A program made the translations under genes and the position numbers. The notes beneath the pieces are model-generated. The model saw nothing but the letters and a program-made list of their open reading frames with translations. It did not search any database and was not told the DNA's origin. A stretch of DNA of 64,000 bases from Strongyloides papillosus. Its lineage: Eukaryota; Nematoda; Chromadorea; Rhabditida; Strongyloididae. The stretch is taken from the NCBI GenBank assembly GCA_005656395.1, contig SRSI01000028.1, positions 1,798,001 through 1,862,000 on the forward strand. Reading direction: 5' to 3'. Shown in pieces: positions 38,511 to 48,641 of this stretch (its first letter is position 1; each line of letters begins with the position of its first letter).

Positions 38511-39380
38511 TCATATAAAAATTGTTGTAAACAATAAGAATAGTCCAATATAAAAATTTTGTATTGTGTAAGAAAAAATAAAGATTTTCAGCGAATCAAA
38601 TGTTTTAGATTGGGGCCAATACAAAATATGAGTCGTTGGTTTTATAAAACATTAGTGTAGTTAATATAAAAAAACAAAGGCAAGTGGAGTACGATATTTG
38701 AAGCTCATATGATTGATTCCAAAAAAGCCTTGGAACAATTTCACGTTGTGTAGGTTTAAAAAGTGAATTTATGACATTTAGATATGTAAACAATAATCTA
38801 AAAGCATCTCAAACAACCAATTTTCACGATTACTATGAGAAGATATAAGTCAAATACGGGATGTCGGTATGTCTACAGAAGTATATTATTGTGAAGAAGT
38901 GCATTATAGAACTAAAATCTAAGTTCTAATTACAAATATTAATTGTTTTAGGCTTTGTAGTGTCTACAGCAACATCTTTACAGATATCATATTTATATTG
39001 TTTGTTTATGTTAAATCTCGACATTTACTGTATGTCATATTGTCTACCAAATTTTTCTTTACTGTTGTTAATTGTATATTTTACTACCAATACTTGTAAC
39101 ATTGTATCATTGCAATTTCATTAAATCTTGGTGAACTAATTATTATCTTACTTTTATACCTTGGTGAATTATTACGTGAAGGTTGCGTCCTACGCGTTTC
39201 ATTGATTTTAAAATTGCTTATACGTGTAATACAATAAATATATTAAGCAGAGCTTCAATAAAATCATCTATTTGTAGGTAAAATAAACACACAGTAAGTA
39301 GAATTTTCGGCTTAATAACCAATCCCTTCTTGCATAGAGACATTCAAAGATTTTCCAGCCTTTCAAAACCTACTATAGAC
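38511..39380. other. Gene-free region
   Basis: Mixed-composition DNA without a supportable gene. A 62-codon minus-strand ORF at 38605-38793 has no recognisable motif. Confidence 0.45.
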
Positions 39381-39389
39381 CAACTTTTA

Positions 39390-39960
39390 AAGGTGAAACT
39401 CTCCTAGTTGGTGCATATGGTACTTTTGAGTAGGTTTTCACCAGTAGAGTGAGTCTATAACCTCGGTAATAAGCTAGTAGGTGGGACCTTCTTATTGGGC
39501 AGGATTCTATAAGTGACCATTGTTCCTAATGGTAAAAAAGCCATCTTTAGAGCCAATTAAATCTGCAGTTTAGCAATAAAAACTACTAAAGTGGGTTGGT
39601 TTGTGAGATGGAGAGGCTGCTAATAGTGCAGGAATTCTCGAGAATCGTTGTTCCAAAAAGTGAAGAAATCGTTATTGTGCCTGAATAAGCTTTTAGATCG
39701 ATCAGTAACGCCTTCATAGAGGGTACATAGGTGAGGTGTAGACACTGTTAATAGAACAAAATGCCACTGTTTGACGGTTTTTAGCTGGTGTAAAAGCTAT
39801 TTTTGTTGTCAGCTAAGCCTGTAGGTAGAGTAGTAGACCCCAAATAGGGCAATGCAAGTGAAAGGCAGGGACTATCAATACGATAGAATTTTATTAGTTG
39901 ACATTGTTCCAAAAAGAGCAGAAGCTCTATTAAGGCCTATAGACTAGAAGAAAAGTTGTA
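39390..39960. repeat. Degenerate tandem array, about 128-bp unit, unusually GC-rich
   Basis: The core word ATTGTTCCNAAAAG recurs at 39519, 39647 and 39902, with a weaker copy near 39770 and perhaps one before 39400. The spacings are 128 bp and twice 127.5 bp. Each core is preceded by GGCAGGATTCTAT-like and followed by GAAGCTCTATT-like sequence. GC is clearly higher than in the flanks. No open frame runs through, so it is a minisatellite-like or element-derived array. Confidence 0.65.
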
Positions 39961-41157
39961 TATGGCTTTTCAACAAAAATAAATATAAAATACCAAAAAA
40001 GACTATTTTTATAAATAAAAATCATTTCTGGTGATTTAGAAATCATCTTCAAGATGGTAAAACACGTTATTTGGAAATTATCATTCCTTAAGAGAATTTA
40101 AAATTCAGTGATGAGATTTTAAATTCTTCTAGTATTTTGATTGTGTTTTTAGAAAAAAACAACAATTTCGTAGAAAATAATTATATCATTCCAATAAATA
40201 TTGTAAGTTAAAGTTTTTGAAACATAAAAATGTAAATAGAGTGGTTTCTGAATCAATAGAAATCATGTTATTTTTTATAAAATATTCTTCTATCGAATTC
40301 TTATATTTATTGACGTTGATAAAGTCATAAATAAGTTTTTTACTTAGTTTACAGTCTTAAATACGGCTTTTACGCCGTTCGCAACAACATCTATCTGTTG
40401 AATGTTGCTCTTGTGGCGGATACTACCTACTAGACTTTTATTTAGGCTGAGGACTTATTAATAAAAACGTATTCACATAATAGTATCCGCAACACCTGGA
40501 AGAGTTTTACTTTTAAAATTTGCTCTTTGGCAGGCTTTGAGAGAACTAGAAATTCCCGTATCCTCGCATAGTACAAATATATCTGCTATCAATCTCAAAA
40601 TTCTACTTGTTAGATGTTTATTTTGCCTGGAAAGCAGTTAAGTTTATAGAAACTCCGCTTCTTTAAAAAAGCAACTGATATTTTTACCGGAGGGGAAGAT
40701 GAAAACAGTTTCATAGCTGACAATATTTGTTTTACGTTATACAATGCAAAATTTATTTTAGAGTTTTTATTTTGTTTGTTAAAAATATCTATTTATGAAG
40801 TATTTAATTATTTGAATAGTTTTAAGCCAATTTTGTATGATCTACCAACTGAAACTAATTTTATTAATAGATTCCTATGATTTGGCAATTATAATATAAA
40901 TTGTGATCTCCTTCTCAATAAATACTAAGAAAGAATCAAAATTATTTTTAATTTTATATATTACACTCAATGAACTCTTAATTATTTTTAAACATGTCTT
41001 CATAAGCTTTTGATTGAGACTAATTATAATGAATTTTAAGCATTCTTGTTGGATATACAATTAATGTTTTAAGGAATTATTTAGAAAATATATGATATTT
41101 TCAAAAAATTGTATGTAAATTTGTGTAAAAAAATTTATGTCAAATTATAGAAACGAA
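39961..41157. other. Gene-free region with a small inverted-repeat patch
   Basis: Mostly AT-rich. Between 40362 and 40490 the composition rises and several hairpins occur: ACGGC/GCCGT (40362-40378) and a perfect 10-bp inverted pair GCGGATACTA (40416-40425) and TAGTATCCGC (40481-40490). It could be a tiny MITE or a structured RNA; I cannot tell which. Confidence 0.45.
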
Positions 41158-41159
41158 TA

Positions 41160-42044
41160 TTAGGTTGTTGCAAAAGTTATATCGTATTTTTTACGAAATT
41201 TTTGAATGATTGTAATTTTAATAAGAAATATGTCTAATTTACAACATATTATCGGATATAATCTACAACTAGTCTTCATTAAGTAGCCACCTTATCGATT
41301 CCAGATGTGAAGAATTTCTCATCCTTTTTGAAGAATGTTTCAAAAAACCAATATTTCCTTTACCAACTTTACTAAAGTATCTATCATCCTAGAAGTTATG
41401 TAGAGATAAGAGTAAGTAGTGATTAGATAAAGAAACATCTGGAGAGTATGTTGTGAGCGAGAGAAATTCATAACTTTTCTTATCCAGATTTTTTCGAGTC
41501 TTCAATGTCACATGTCGTCATATCGAAAAAAAAACATTTTTGTCATTTTACGAATTTCGTAATTTTTTTACAATTTTCTTGTCTAATTTTGATAGAATTT
41601 TACATTAGAGGTCATTAAAAATAATTTGGTATTAACGGAATCTCAAAAAAGCTTCATTGGAAGCTGAAGCCATACAGATGCATGCTCCATCTTCAAGATT
41701 TATTTCTTTGTCATGAAACTTTGAGAATGATCTTTACATAGTTCAAACATCTACTACATCTCTCCTCAATGCTACACATAAATTTCTAAAAGCATAAGTT
41801 GTCATTTGTCTTAGTTGGAGCTCTTAGAAAATACAGTGTCGAAAATGACTTCTGAGCACATCCATGTTTAGCAGAAAAAATGTAGCATAGGCAGTATGAC
41901 AAATTGTAACTATGCGAATTATAAAGTTAAGAAGTGGTACTATATAATTATTATAATACCTTAATTTTCTATCAATTGTAATCATAATTTTTCAATGATT
42001 AAAAAAGATCATAAAAAAACGACAGAATTTTCGCAACAATCTAA
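41160..42044 (-). mobile_element. Decayed mariner element with internal deletion
   Basis: Flanked by TA duplications (41158-41159 and 42045-42046). The terminal inverted repeats begin TTAGGTTGTTGC (left) and TTAGATTGTTGC (right, complement) and match at about 26 of 33 positions. On the minus strand, broken frames still show mariner transposase pieces: a WFxKFRxGxxxLED-like stretch (SFSKFHDKEINLEDG) near 41700 and the YSPDLxPSDYHLF-like block (YSPDVSLSNHYLLLSL) near 41430. At 885 bp it is shorter than the usual ~1.3 kb and lacks an intact catalytic core. Confidence 0.85.
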
Positions 42045-42078
42045 TACATAAGTCTTTATGACTTTAAACAAAAACATA

Positions 42079-43598
42079 TTACACACAAAACCTAAACATG
42101 TCTTTTCGACTGAAAATGCACATAATGCTACAAAATGCAGGTGATGTTAAAATAACCGACCATCCAAAATGGAGTAGGCGACAGACTACATTCTACTCCA
42201 TTTTACATCTACATTCTAAGTCAATTTTTATGCTATTGTTGTACACATATTGCATATATATTTTTATATCATTTTGTGTATACATTGAACTTTGTTTTGC
42301 AAATACATTTCTACCTCGTTTTGTATATGCAAAATGAGCTTGAGTTTAGCCTGTAGTTTTATCTATCTTAAATGTTTTTTAGACTTCCTTTTTTTAGTAA
42401 TTGACCCTGTTTTTAAAGTTATTAAAAAATTTTATTTATTTATTTACCCATCTTATACTATTTCACAAACTAGTTAATGTTTTTACAAAAATTTGAAAGT
42501 TGGTACTAAAAGGTAATAATAAATATAAAATTATAAAGGAAAAAATAACGGCATCACTTTTAAAAAACATATACTCTTATGTATTTTTACATCATTACAT
42601 TTACTTTAAAACAGTAAAAATTATTTTACTAGTCTTATAGATCTAATGAATATCCAGTACAACAATATTAGTATTATTTAATTAGATATATTCACCTGTT
42701 GAAGTCTCTCACCAAATTATACATACTTAAAAAGTTTAATTTGATATAAGCGCGATGGGCCGCTATTACTGTGAAATTCAACATTTTTAGTTTTAGTTAG
42801 TGACCTTATGGAAATAATAAGATTTGGAACTTTTTATATTGATACAAAACTAAGATCGTAATATGTTAACATAAAAGAAATTTCGCAACCACTTATTACT
42901 GCAACAATTTTAGGCATTAAATGTTCCGTGGTTATCTTATGGAGTAAGAATTATGATTACTAGCAGTTTTAAAGGGTGATTTTATGTGTGTATGAAATTT
43001 TAAAAAATCACTAGGAAACTCTTAATTGCTAGTTGATTGAAGACAATTAAGAGTGTACTGCAAATGATGTGGTTTTTTAGTGAATATTGTGAGAAAAACT
43101 CACTTATTGTAAAGTTTATTCTTAAAGTAATATAAATATTTTTTTACTTTGTTTGCTTTTAATACTTTAACAGGATGGTTAAAAAAAACTTTTAAAATAT
43201 CTATCATTTATTTTTGCTTGTTTGTTTTGTTACTTATCAATATTAAGTAGTGATGCCATATTCTATCGATAGAGAATAAACATTTATATCAACTTACTGA
43301 AAAAAGTTTTTAAAATCTTTTAATTTAACATAATACGTAAGAAAGTATGAAAGTTACAAACTGATACTAAAATATAGGCTAACTTCTAACCAATTTTACA
43401 TGTACATTCTACTTCATTTTGAATACACATTCTAACTCGTATTGTAGATGCAAAATAAGATAGAATGTACATGCAAAATGAGCTAGAATGTGTTTGCAAA
43501 ACAGGTAAAAAACCTAGGCCCTAAAATACTATCGAATATAGCCCTTTTTTCATACAAATCGTATTGGTCTAAAAGACTTGTTTAGGTTTTGTGTGTAA
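42079..43598. mobile_element. TIR element, 1.52 kb, non-autonomous, unknown superfamily
   Basis: The ends form a 28-bp inverted repeat with one mismatch: TTACACACAAAACCTAAACA at 42079 onward, and its complement ending at 43598. TA dinucleotides flank both sides (42077-42078, 43599-43600). Subterminal regions (42190-42340 and 43400-43500) hold many copies, in both orientations, of a word like ACATTCTACTYCATTTTG. Short ORFs at 42098 and 42292 are not transposase-like. The TA target and TIRs suggest a Tc1/mariner-driven MITE. Confidence 0.75.
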
Positions 43599-43693
43599 TA
43601 AACTTTATAGCTTTTAAAAGTATATAAAACATTATTCATAAAATACGTATAACAAAAGGTAGATAAAAGTATATAACTTAGAAAAATAAAGTC

Positions 43694-43697
43694 TTAA
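43694..43697. repeat. TTAA target-site duplication, left end of piggyBac
   Basis: TTAA precedes CACTAAACCTACC; the matching TTAA is at 47900-47903. TTAA is the obligate target of piggyBac transposases. Confidence 0.9.
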
Positions 43698-43950
43698 CAC
43701 TAAACCTACCACCACCGGTCAAATTGACTTTTTCAAATTTTAACAAACGTTTCCCCACAAACAACGTATCGTACAGTTATTTACCTTTATGACTTTTCCT
43801 AAAATATACATACAATAAATTTTTTAGCATTTATTTTTTTTTCCTACTTTCTTGTTTTTGAGAAATGTATGTAGCAGTCCTTACCTACCAAGAACGGTCA
43901 ATTTGACCGATATAAAAAATGGAGGTTTTTGATCTTCTAAATATACAATA

Positions 43951-45621
43951 CACACAAAAAAAAAGGACACAGGTTTGCAAAAAATGTAATAAATTTGTCC
44001 CACCATATAAAATTCAAATTTTCTTTATTTGCGACTAATTTTATCACAATTATTTCGTACATGAAAAATTAAAACAATAATTAGTGAATTATTAAAATAA
44101 GTTTCTCTTTTTTTAGTATACTATTTTTATTTTAGAACATAAGTTGTTTTCTACAATAAATTCTAAAATACAAGGTTAGAATTTAATTCTATGTAAAATT
44201 ACAAACACTTTTATAAAAAAAAAACATTTTTAACATATTACAGTACATTTTTTAAATATTTTTCAATTGTTTGAATTATTATAAATTGTATTTTATGAAA
44301 TTTTCACATTTGATGCTCTAAATTGTTTTCATAATGTTTTTTGAAACCCAGAATTTAAGAGTTATCTACATCAAATATGTTACATATTTGTAAAATTTGC
44401 TACATCTTATGACATTTTGCGCCATCTTTTTTATCAATTTGGCCATCTTTGTCATTTTGCTACATCTTTTTGACCAATTTGCGCCATCTTTTTTAGGACG
44501 GTAGACATTCACTTGTCCATGGTTACTCATATTTTTTCCTTTTTTTTATTTTTTTAATGTCATTTCGTTTGATCATAGGTGACCACGGGCAAGCTGATTT
44601 CCATCGTCTCTTTTTTAACTTAATTAGGGTAGGGGTCGCTGTAAAGTGCGTTGCCGTGTATGAACTGAATCCAATGGAATATTCAAAAAATAAGTTAGTA
44701 AAAAATAAAAAAGAGTGCTTTTTCGCTTGCCCATATTATGTATGTTTCTTAGAAAAATCATTTTTGTTACCCAATGGACAAGCAAAAGTCACTTTTTCCA
44801 ATTCAATTCCACTTTATTTTAATAATATTATTTTACTCTTTAACATACCTAAATTATGTTGAAAGATAATTTATTTGGTATGAAAGATACATGTCACAAA
44901 AATGTACTAAGATGGTCAAATTGCTAAAAAAGATGGCACAAAATGTACAAAGATAGCGCAAATTGGTCAAAAAGATGAAAAATGTCATAAGATGTAGCAA
45001 ATTTTACAAATATGTAGCATATTTAATGTAGTTGACTGTCAAACTTCGTTTTCCATGTCTTTTAAAGATCATCTTTAAAAATCAAAATTATGAAAAGTTA
45101 TAAAATAATATAGATTTTTATTTATAGTAAAAAAAATAACTTTTACATATTTTAATTTAAAATAAGAACGAATACTAAATTAATATTTTTAAATAATAAT
45201 ACTTTGTGTGAGTAAATAATTACTGCTTTTCTTTATAATTGTTGCGAAATTTTTAAACTTTTTGTCGTTAATAGATTGTTTAAAATAATGATTTTTATTA
45301 AAACATCAATAATTTTACACGAAATTAACTTTTAATATCATATTTTATAAAATAAAAAAACAAGTTAAGATCTAAATGAGCATAATATCATAAAAAATAT
45401 CAAAATTTAAAAAAGTCACATTAATTTAAAAAGTTAAACATATATATCTTTGTAAAAAAACGACAAAATGTATGCGACAACCCAATATTTTGTGTTGTTT
45501 AAAAATTTTTGCTATTGCTTGATAATTTTAAAATTTGAATAATATTCAATTTTTTAAAATGGTGGGACATTTTTTTGCATTATAGATAGATTTGTCAAAA
45601 TTTGTCCTTTTTTTTTCTGTG
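43951..45621. mobile_element. TIR element inserted in the piggyBac leader
   Basis: Ends are CACAC-A9-GGACA at 43951 and the complement of CACAG-A9-GGACA ending at 45621, with TA on each side (43949-43950 and 45622-45623). The inner flanks also match: GTCCCACCAT near 43998-44007 pairs with ATGGTGGGAC near 45560. It lies between the piggyBac left end and the transposase ORF. No transposase is recognisable inside, so it is non-autonomous. It contains the foldback element at 44360-45034. Confidence 0.75.
44360..45034. repeat. Foldback-type element with long inverted arms
   Basis: The left arm (44360 to ~44495) and right arm (~44895-45034) are inverted copies; the outer ~55 bp match closely (ATTTGTAAAATTTGCTACAT shared exactly). 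Inside the arms a 17-24-bp motif of the form ATTTKCGCCATCTTTTT recurs tandemly about five times per arm. The centre contains a 101-codon ORF (44557-44862, +) with no known family signature. Confidence 0.7.
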
Positions 45622-45880
45622 TATAAAATCCTTACAAGAGAAAAAGTATCTGGAAAGAAATTTTATCAAGTTCCGCGTGAGAATGACTGGTAAAGATGAC
45701 ACAATACAATTATATTATTCCAGAAGAGAGAATTACATTGTAAAAGTTATAAATTATTTCTTTTACATTTCAAATTATAAGCTATAATTCGAGTAAATAC
45801 AGTAAATTCATAATATTTTGACGTAATTTTTGTAATTTTTTTCTAGTTTATTGTTTTTTTAGCAAATCTTTATCCTGAAA

Positions 45881-47602
45881 ATGGCAAAGCATTCAAAAAA
45901 TATGATGTTATTAGAAAAAATAAATAATATAGACGAAGAATGTTCAGATATCGATAAACAGATACTTTCTGAAACTAAAGATAACATAGAAGAAGATGAT
46001 GACTTATTTGATATAACTGAAGAATTAATATCTTCAGATACGGATAGTGAAAAAGAAAATATTTCGAACAAACGTAGAGGACGGAAGAGAAAAAGATTAT
46101 TATTGAGTTCCGAAAATTATATAGAAGATCAACCTGTTGTAACTGCTGCTGATGGCACAGTTTGGGAAAAAATAGATAAAGGTTCCAAACCTGGAAGGGC
46201 ACCAATTCACAACATTTTCAAAGATTTATCAGGTCCCACAGGATATGCTAAACAACATATTATGAAGGGAAAAGTAAAGACGGCTTTTTCTCTTATCATT
46301 GATGATCAAATGATGGAAAATATAAGAACCTGTACAGAATTAGAAGCATGTAAAGTTTTAGGGACTACGTGGGAATTAAATGCTGCAAAACTAGACACAT
46401 TTATCGCTTTACTTTATGCTCGTGGCGCATATGAGGCAAAAAATATAGATATATCATATTTATGGAGTAAAGAATGGGGTCCAGCATTTTTTTCAAGGAC
46501 AATGAGCAGAAACGTATTTGCTGAAATTATGAGATTTATACGTTTTGATAAGAAAAGTGAAAGAAGCCAACGTTTAAAAGACAATAAGTTTGCATTGATA
46601 TCAGAAACATGGGATCGTTTTATTGAAAATAGTCAAAGTTGTTACAAACCAGGAGCATTTGTTACTTGTGACGAACAGTTGTTTCCATGTAAAACTCGTT
46701 GCAGGTTCACTCAATACATGGCAAACAAGCCATACAAGTTTGGTCTGAAGTTCTGGCTGGCTTCTGATGTCAATACCAAGTATATAATAAATGGTTTCCC
46801 ATACTTGGGAAAGGATGAAAAAAGAAACTCTTCAACTCCTCTTGCTGAATTTGTTGTTTTAAAGTTAATGAAGCCATTCACAGGATGTGGAAGAAATGTG
46901 ACAACCGACAACTTTTTTACGAGTATTTCATTAGCTACAAAACTTCTGGCTAAAAAAACAACAATTGTTGGTACAATGCGTAGAAATAAACGTGAATTGC
47001 TTGAACTTGCTAAACAGGTGAAAGATGATATGACACGTTTTTCAACAAAATTATATAAATCAGATAATATTACTCTTACGGTGTATAAAAGTAAACCAAA
47101 TAAGAAAGTTCTTCTACTAAGTTCAATGCATACCTCAATAAAAATAGAAAAAAGTGATAAATGTGTACCGGAGACAATTAGATTTTATAATAGTACTAAA
47201 TATGGAGTAGATGTTTCCGACCAAATGGCAAGAAAATATAGTGTGAAATCAAAATCTTGCCGCTGGCCTCTACAAGTATTTTTTAACATTCTTGATTTAG
47301 CTGGAATAAATGCATGGGTTTTGTACAAACAAGTAACAGGGGAGGAAATTTCAAGGCACGATTTTTTATTTCAATTAGCTGTTAAACTTGCTGCTGAATA
47401 TCGAGAATCACGTGAAAAAGAAGATAAACCAAAAACACTAATAAATATAAATTCTGATTCACGTGTACGAAAAACTTGTCAAGTTAGATATTGTAAAGAT
47501 AATAAGGCTACGAAAATTTGTCTAAAATGTAAAAAATATGTATGCGGTATATGTACATCCGAAAACTTTATAGTTTGTAGAAAATGTAATGAGAACGAAT
47601 AG
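45881..47602 (+). CDS. piggyBac transposase, apparently intact
   Basis: DDE_Tnp_1_7 family transposase that excises and inserts the element at TTAA without footprint. Single exon, 573 aa, close to the 594 aa of classic piggyBac. An acidic N-terminus is followed by the basic RRGRKRKR (65-72). Catalytic Asp residues are visible: D264 in TCDEQLFP, D343 in VTTDNFF and D444 in GVDVSDQM, with D447 in the same motif. The 79- and 101-residue spacings match the known D268/D346/D447 layout. The C-terminal ~40 residues form a Cys-rich zinc-binding domain (CQVRYC, CLKCKKYVCGIC, CRKC). No stops or frameshifts interrupt it. An acceptor-like TTTTTTTAG ends at 45862. It is either a recent insertion or a gene under selection. 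Confidence 0.95.
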   Translation: MAKHSKNMMLLEKINNIDEECSDIDKQILSETKDNIEEDDDLFDITEELISSDTDSEKENISNKRRGRKRKRLLLSSENYIEDQPVVTAADGTVWEKIDKGSKPGRAPIHNIFKDLSGPTGYAKQHIMKGKVKTAFSLIIDDQMMENIRTCTELEACKVLGTTWELNAAKLDTFIALLYARGAYEAKNIDISYLWSKEWGPAFFSRTMSRNVFAEIMRFIRFDKKSERSQRLKDNKFALISETWDRFIENSQSCYKPGAFVTCDEQLFPCKTRCRFTQYMANKPYKFGLKFWLASDVNTKYIINGFPYLGKDEKRNSSTPLAEFVVLKLMKPFTGCGRNVTTDNFFTSISLATKLLAKKTTIVGTMRRNKRELLELAKQVKDDMTRFSTKLYKSDNITLTVYKSKPNKKVLLLSSMHTSIKIEKSDKCVPETIRFYNSTKYGVDVSDQMARKYSVKSKSCRWPLQVFFNILDLAGINAWVLYKQVTGEEISRHDFLFQLAVKLAAEYRESREKEDKPKTLININSDSRVRKTCQVRYCKDNKATKICLKCKKYVCGICTSENFIVCRKCNENE

Positions 47603-47903
47603 GGTATATATTTTTATTTATTTATAAATAATATGTATTATGTATATTTTTGTATATGTGAATGAAAGAAACTACAAAATTACCTTTCATTTCTAATTTT
47701 TTGTTAAATTTTTTAATTAAAGTAAAAAAAAAACAACTTTTTGTCATTTTATAAAAGTTGGTTTATTTATAATTTACTACAGTACCAAATAAACTATTTT
47801 ATACGTTTAATTGTAAAAAGAATTACTTTTTAAAAGAAGTGGTCAATTTGACCGGTCGTGGTAGAAATAGGTATATGTAAAATGTCGGTAGGTTTAGTGT
47901 TAA

Positions 47904-48641
47904 TATATTTTTATGTAGTTAACATATATAATAATTGCAAAGTTAGTACTTTTAATCTTGTTGTAGAAAATTTATTAAAGCATAATTCGTTAGTAAAAAA
48001 TCTTAATTCCATTACTTTCACGCTATATCAAAGAATATTATAACATATGTCACATAAACTGTTTTAACCACTACTATAGTAAATGAATTTAAAAGGCATC
48101 TTTTTAAATTTAAAAATTAGTCTAACTAGTATCTATATGTTAACAGTTACGTGATAATTTAAAAAAAACTCAATACGTTTGTGAAGGAATTGTAAATATA
48201 AAATTAGTTAATAACAAAGATTTTAAAATACTCAATTGTCATTTATATCGTTGATTTGTATTAATCTTATAAATAAATTAATGTTTATTACAAAGGTTTA
48301 AATTATAATCTAAATCTAAAGTTTATAAACGAATTATAGATAATTTATAAATAATAAAGCAAGTTTAGATAGTTTGACTACATTTTATCGTATAATATCA
48401 TGTTAGTAAAGTTGTACTACCGTATCAAAATAATATTTAATGTGGGTTTAAAATTTTAATAATATTGTATAAAATCATCTTAGTAAAATAAATTTATTTA
48501 AAAAGTATAAGAGCAATAATTATGTTTGTTACTGTACGTTACAAATAACTTTCTGCTAATAAAGTATAAACACGACTTGTTTAATTTTATATTTCTTATT
48601 TACATTTTAAAATGTAAGGCATATTGAATTATTTCCAATAA
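47904..48641. other. AT-rich spacer right of the piggyBac
   Basis: No gene or repeat seen. A 61-codon ORF at 47858-48043 overlaps the piggyBac end and is chance. Confidence 0.5.

Larger units (their letters stand above)
43698..47899 (+). mobile_element. piggyBac transposon carrying a nested TIR element
   Basis: Perfect 13-bp terminal inverted repeats (CACTAAACCTACC) sit inside TTAA duplications. Each end also carries an internal repeat ACCGGTCAAATTGAC, 3 bp inside the left TIR and about 30 bp inside the right one. This is the same asymmetric layout (3 and 31 bp) known for the Trichoplusia ni piggyBac. A further palindromic CGGTCAATTTGACCG lies at 43895-43909. The transposase gene is intact. 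Removing the 1,671-bp inserted element and its TA leaves about 2.53 kb, the usual piggyBac size. Confidence 0.92.

Noticed and set aside
38605..38793. 62-codon minus-strand ORF
   Set aside because: No family signature and no neighbouring exons; near diverged repeats.
39390..39960. CRISPR-like array
   Set aside because: Units are ~128 bp, diverged, without a constant repeat and variable spacer structure, in a eukaryotic context.
42098..42477. Two short ORFs at the left end of the TIR element
   Set aside because: They read through subterminal repeat words and carry no transposase motif.
44557..44862. 101-codon ORF inside the foldback element as a real gene
   Set aside because: No recognisable domain; kept only as a note because it lies between the inverted arms.
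46711..46911. Minus-strand ORFs overlapping the piggyBac transposase
   Set aside because: Antisense shadows of a clearly coding frame.
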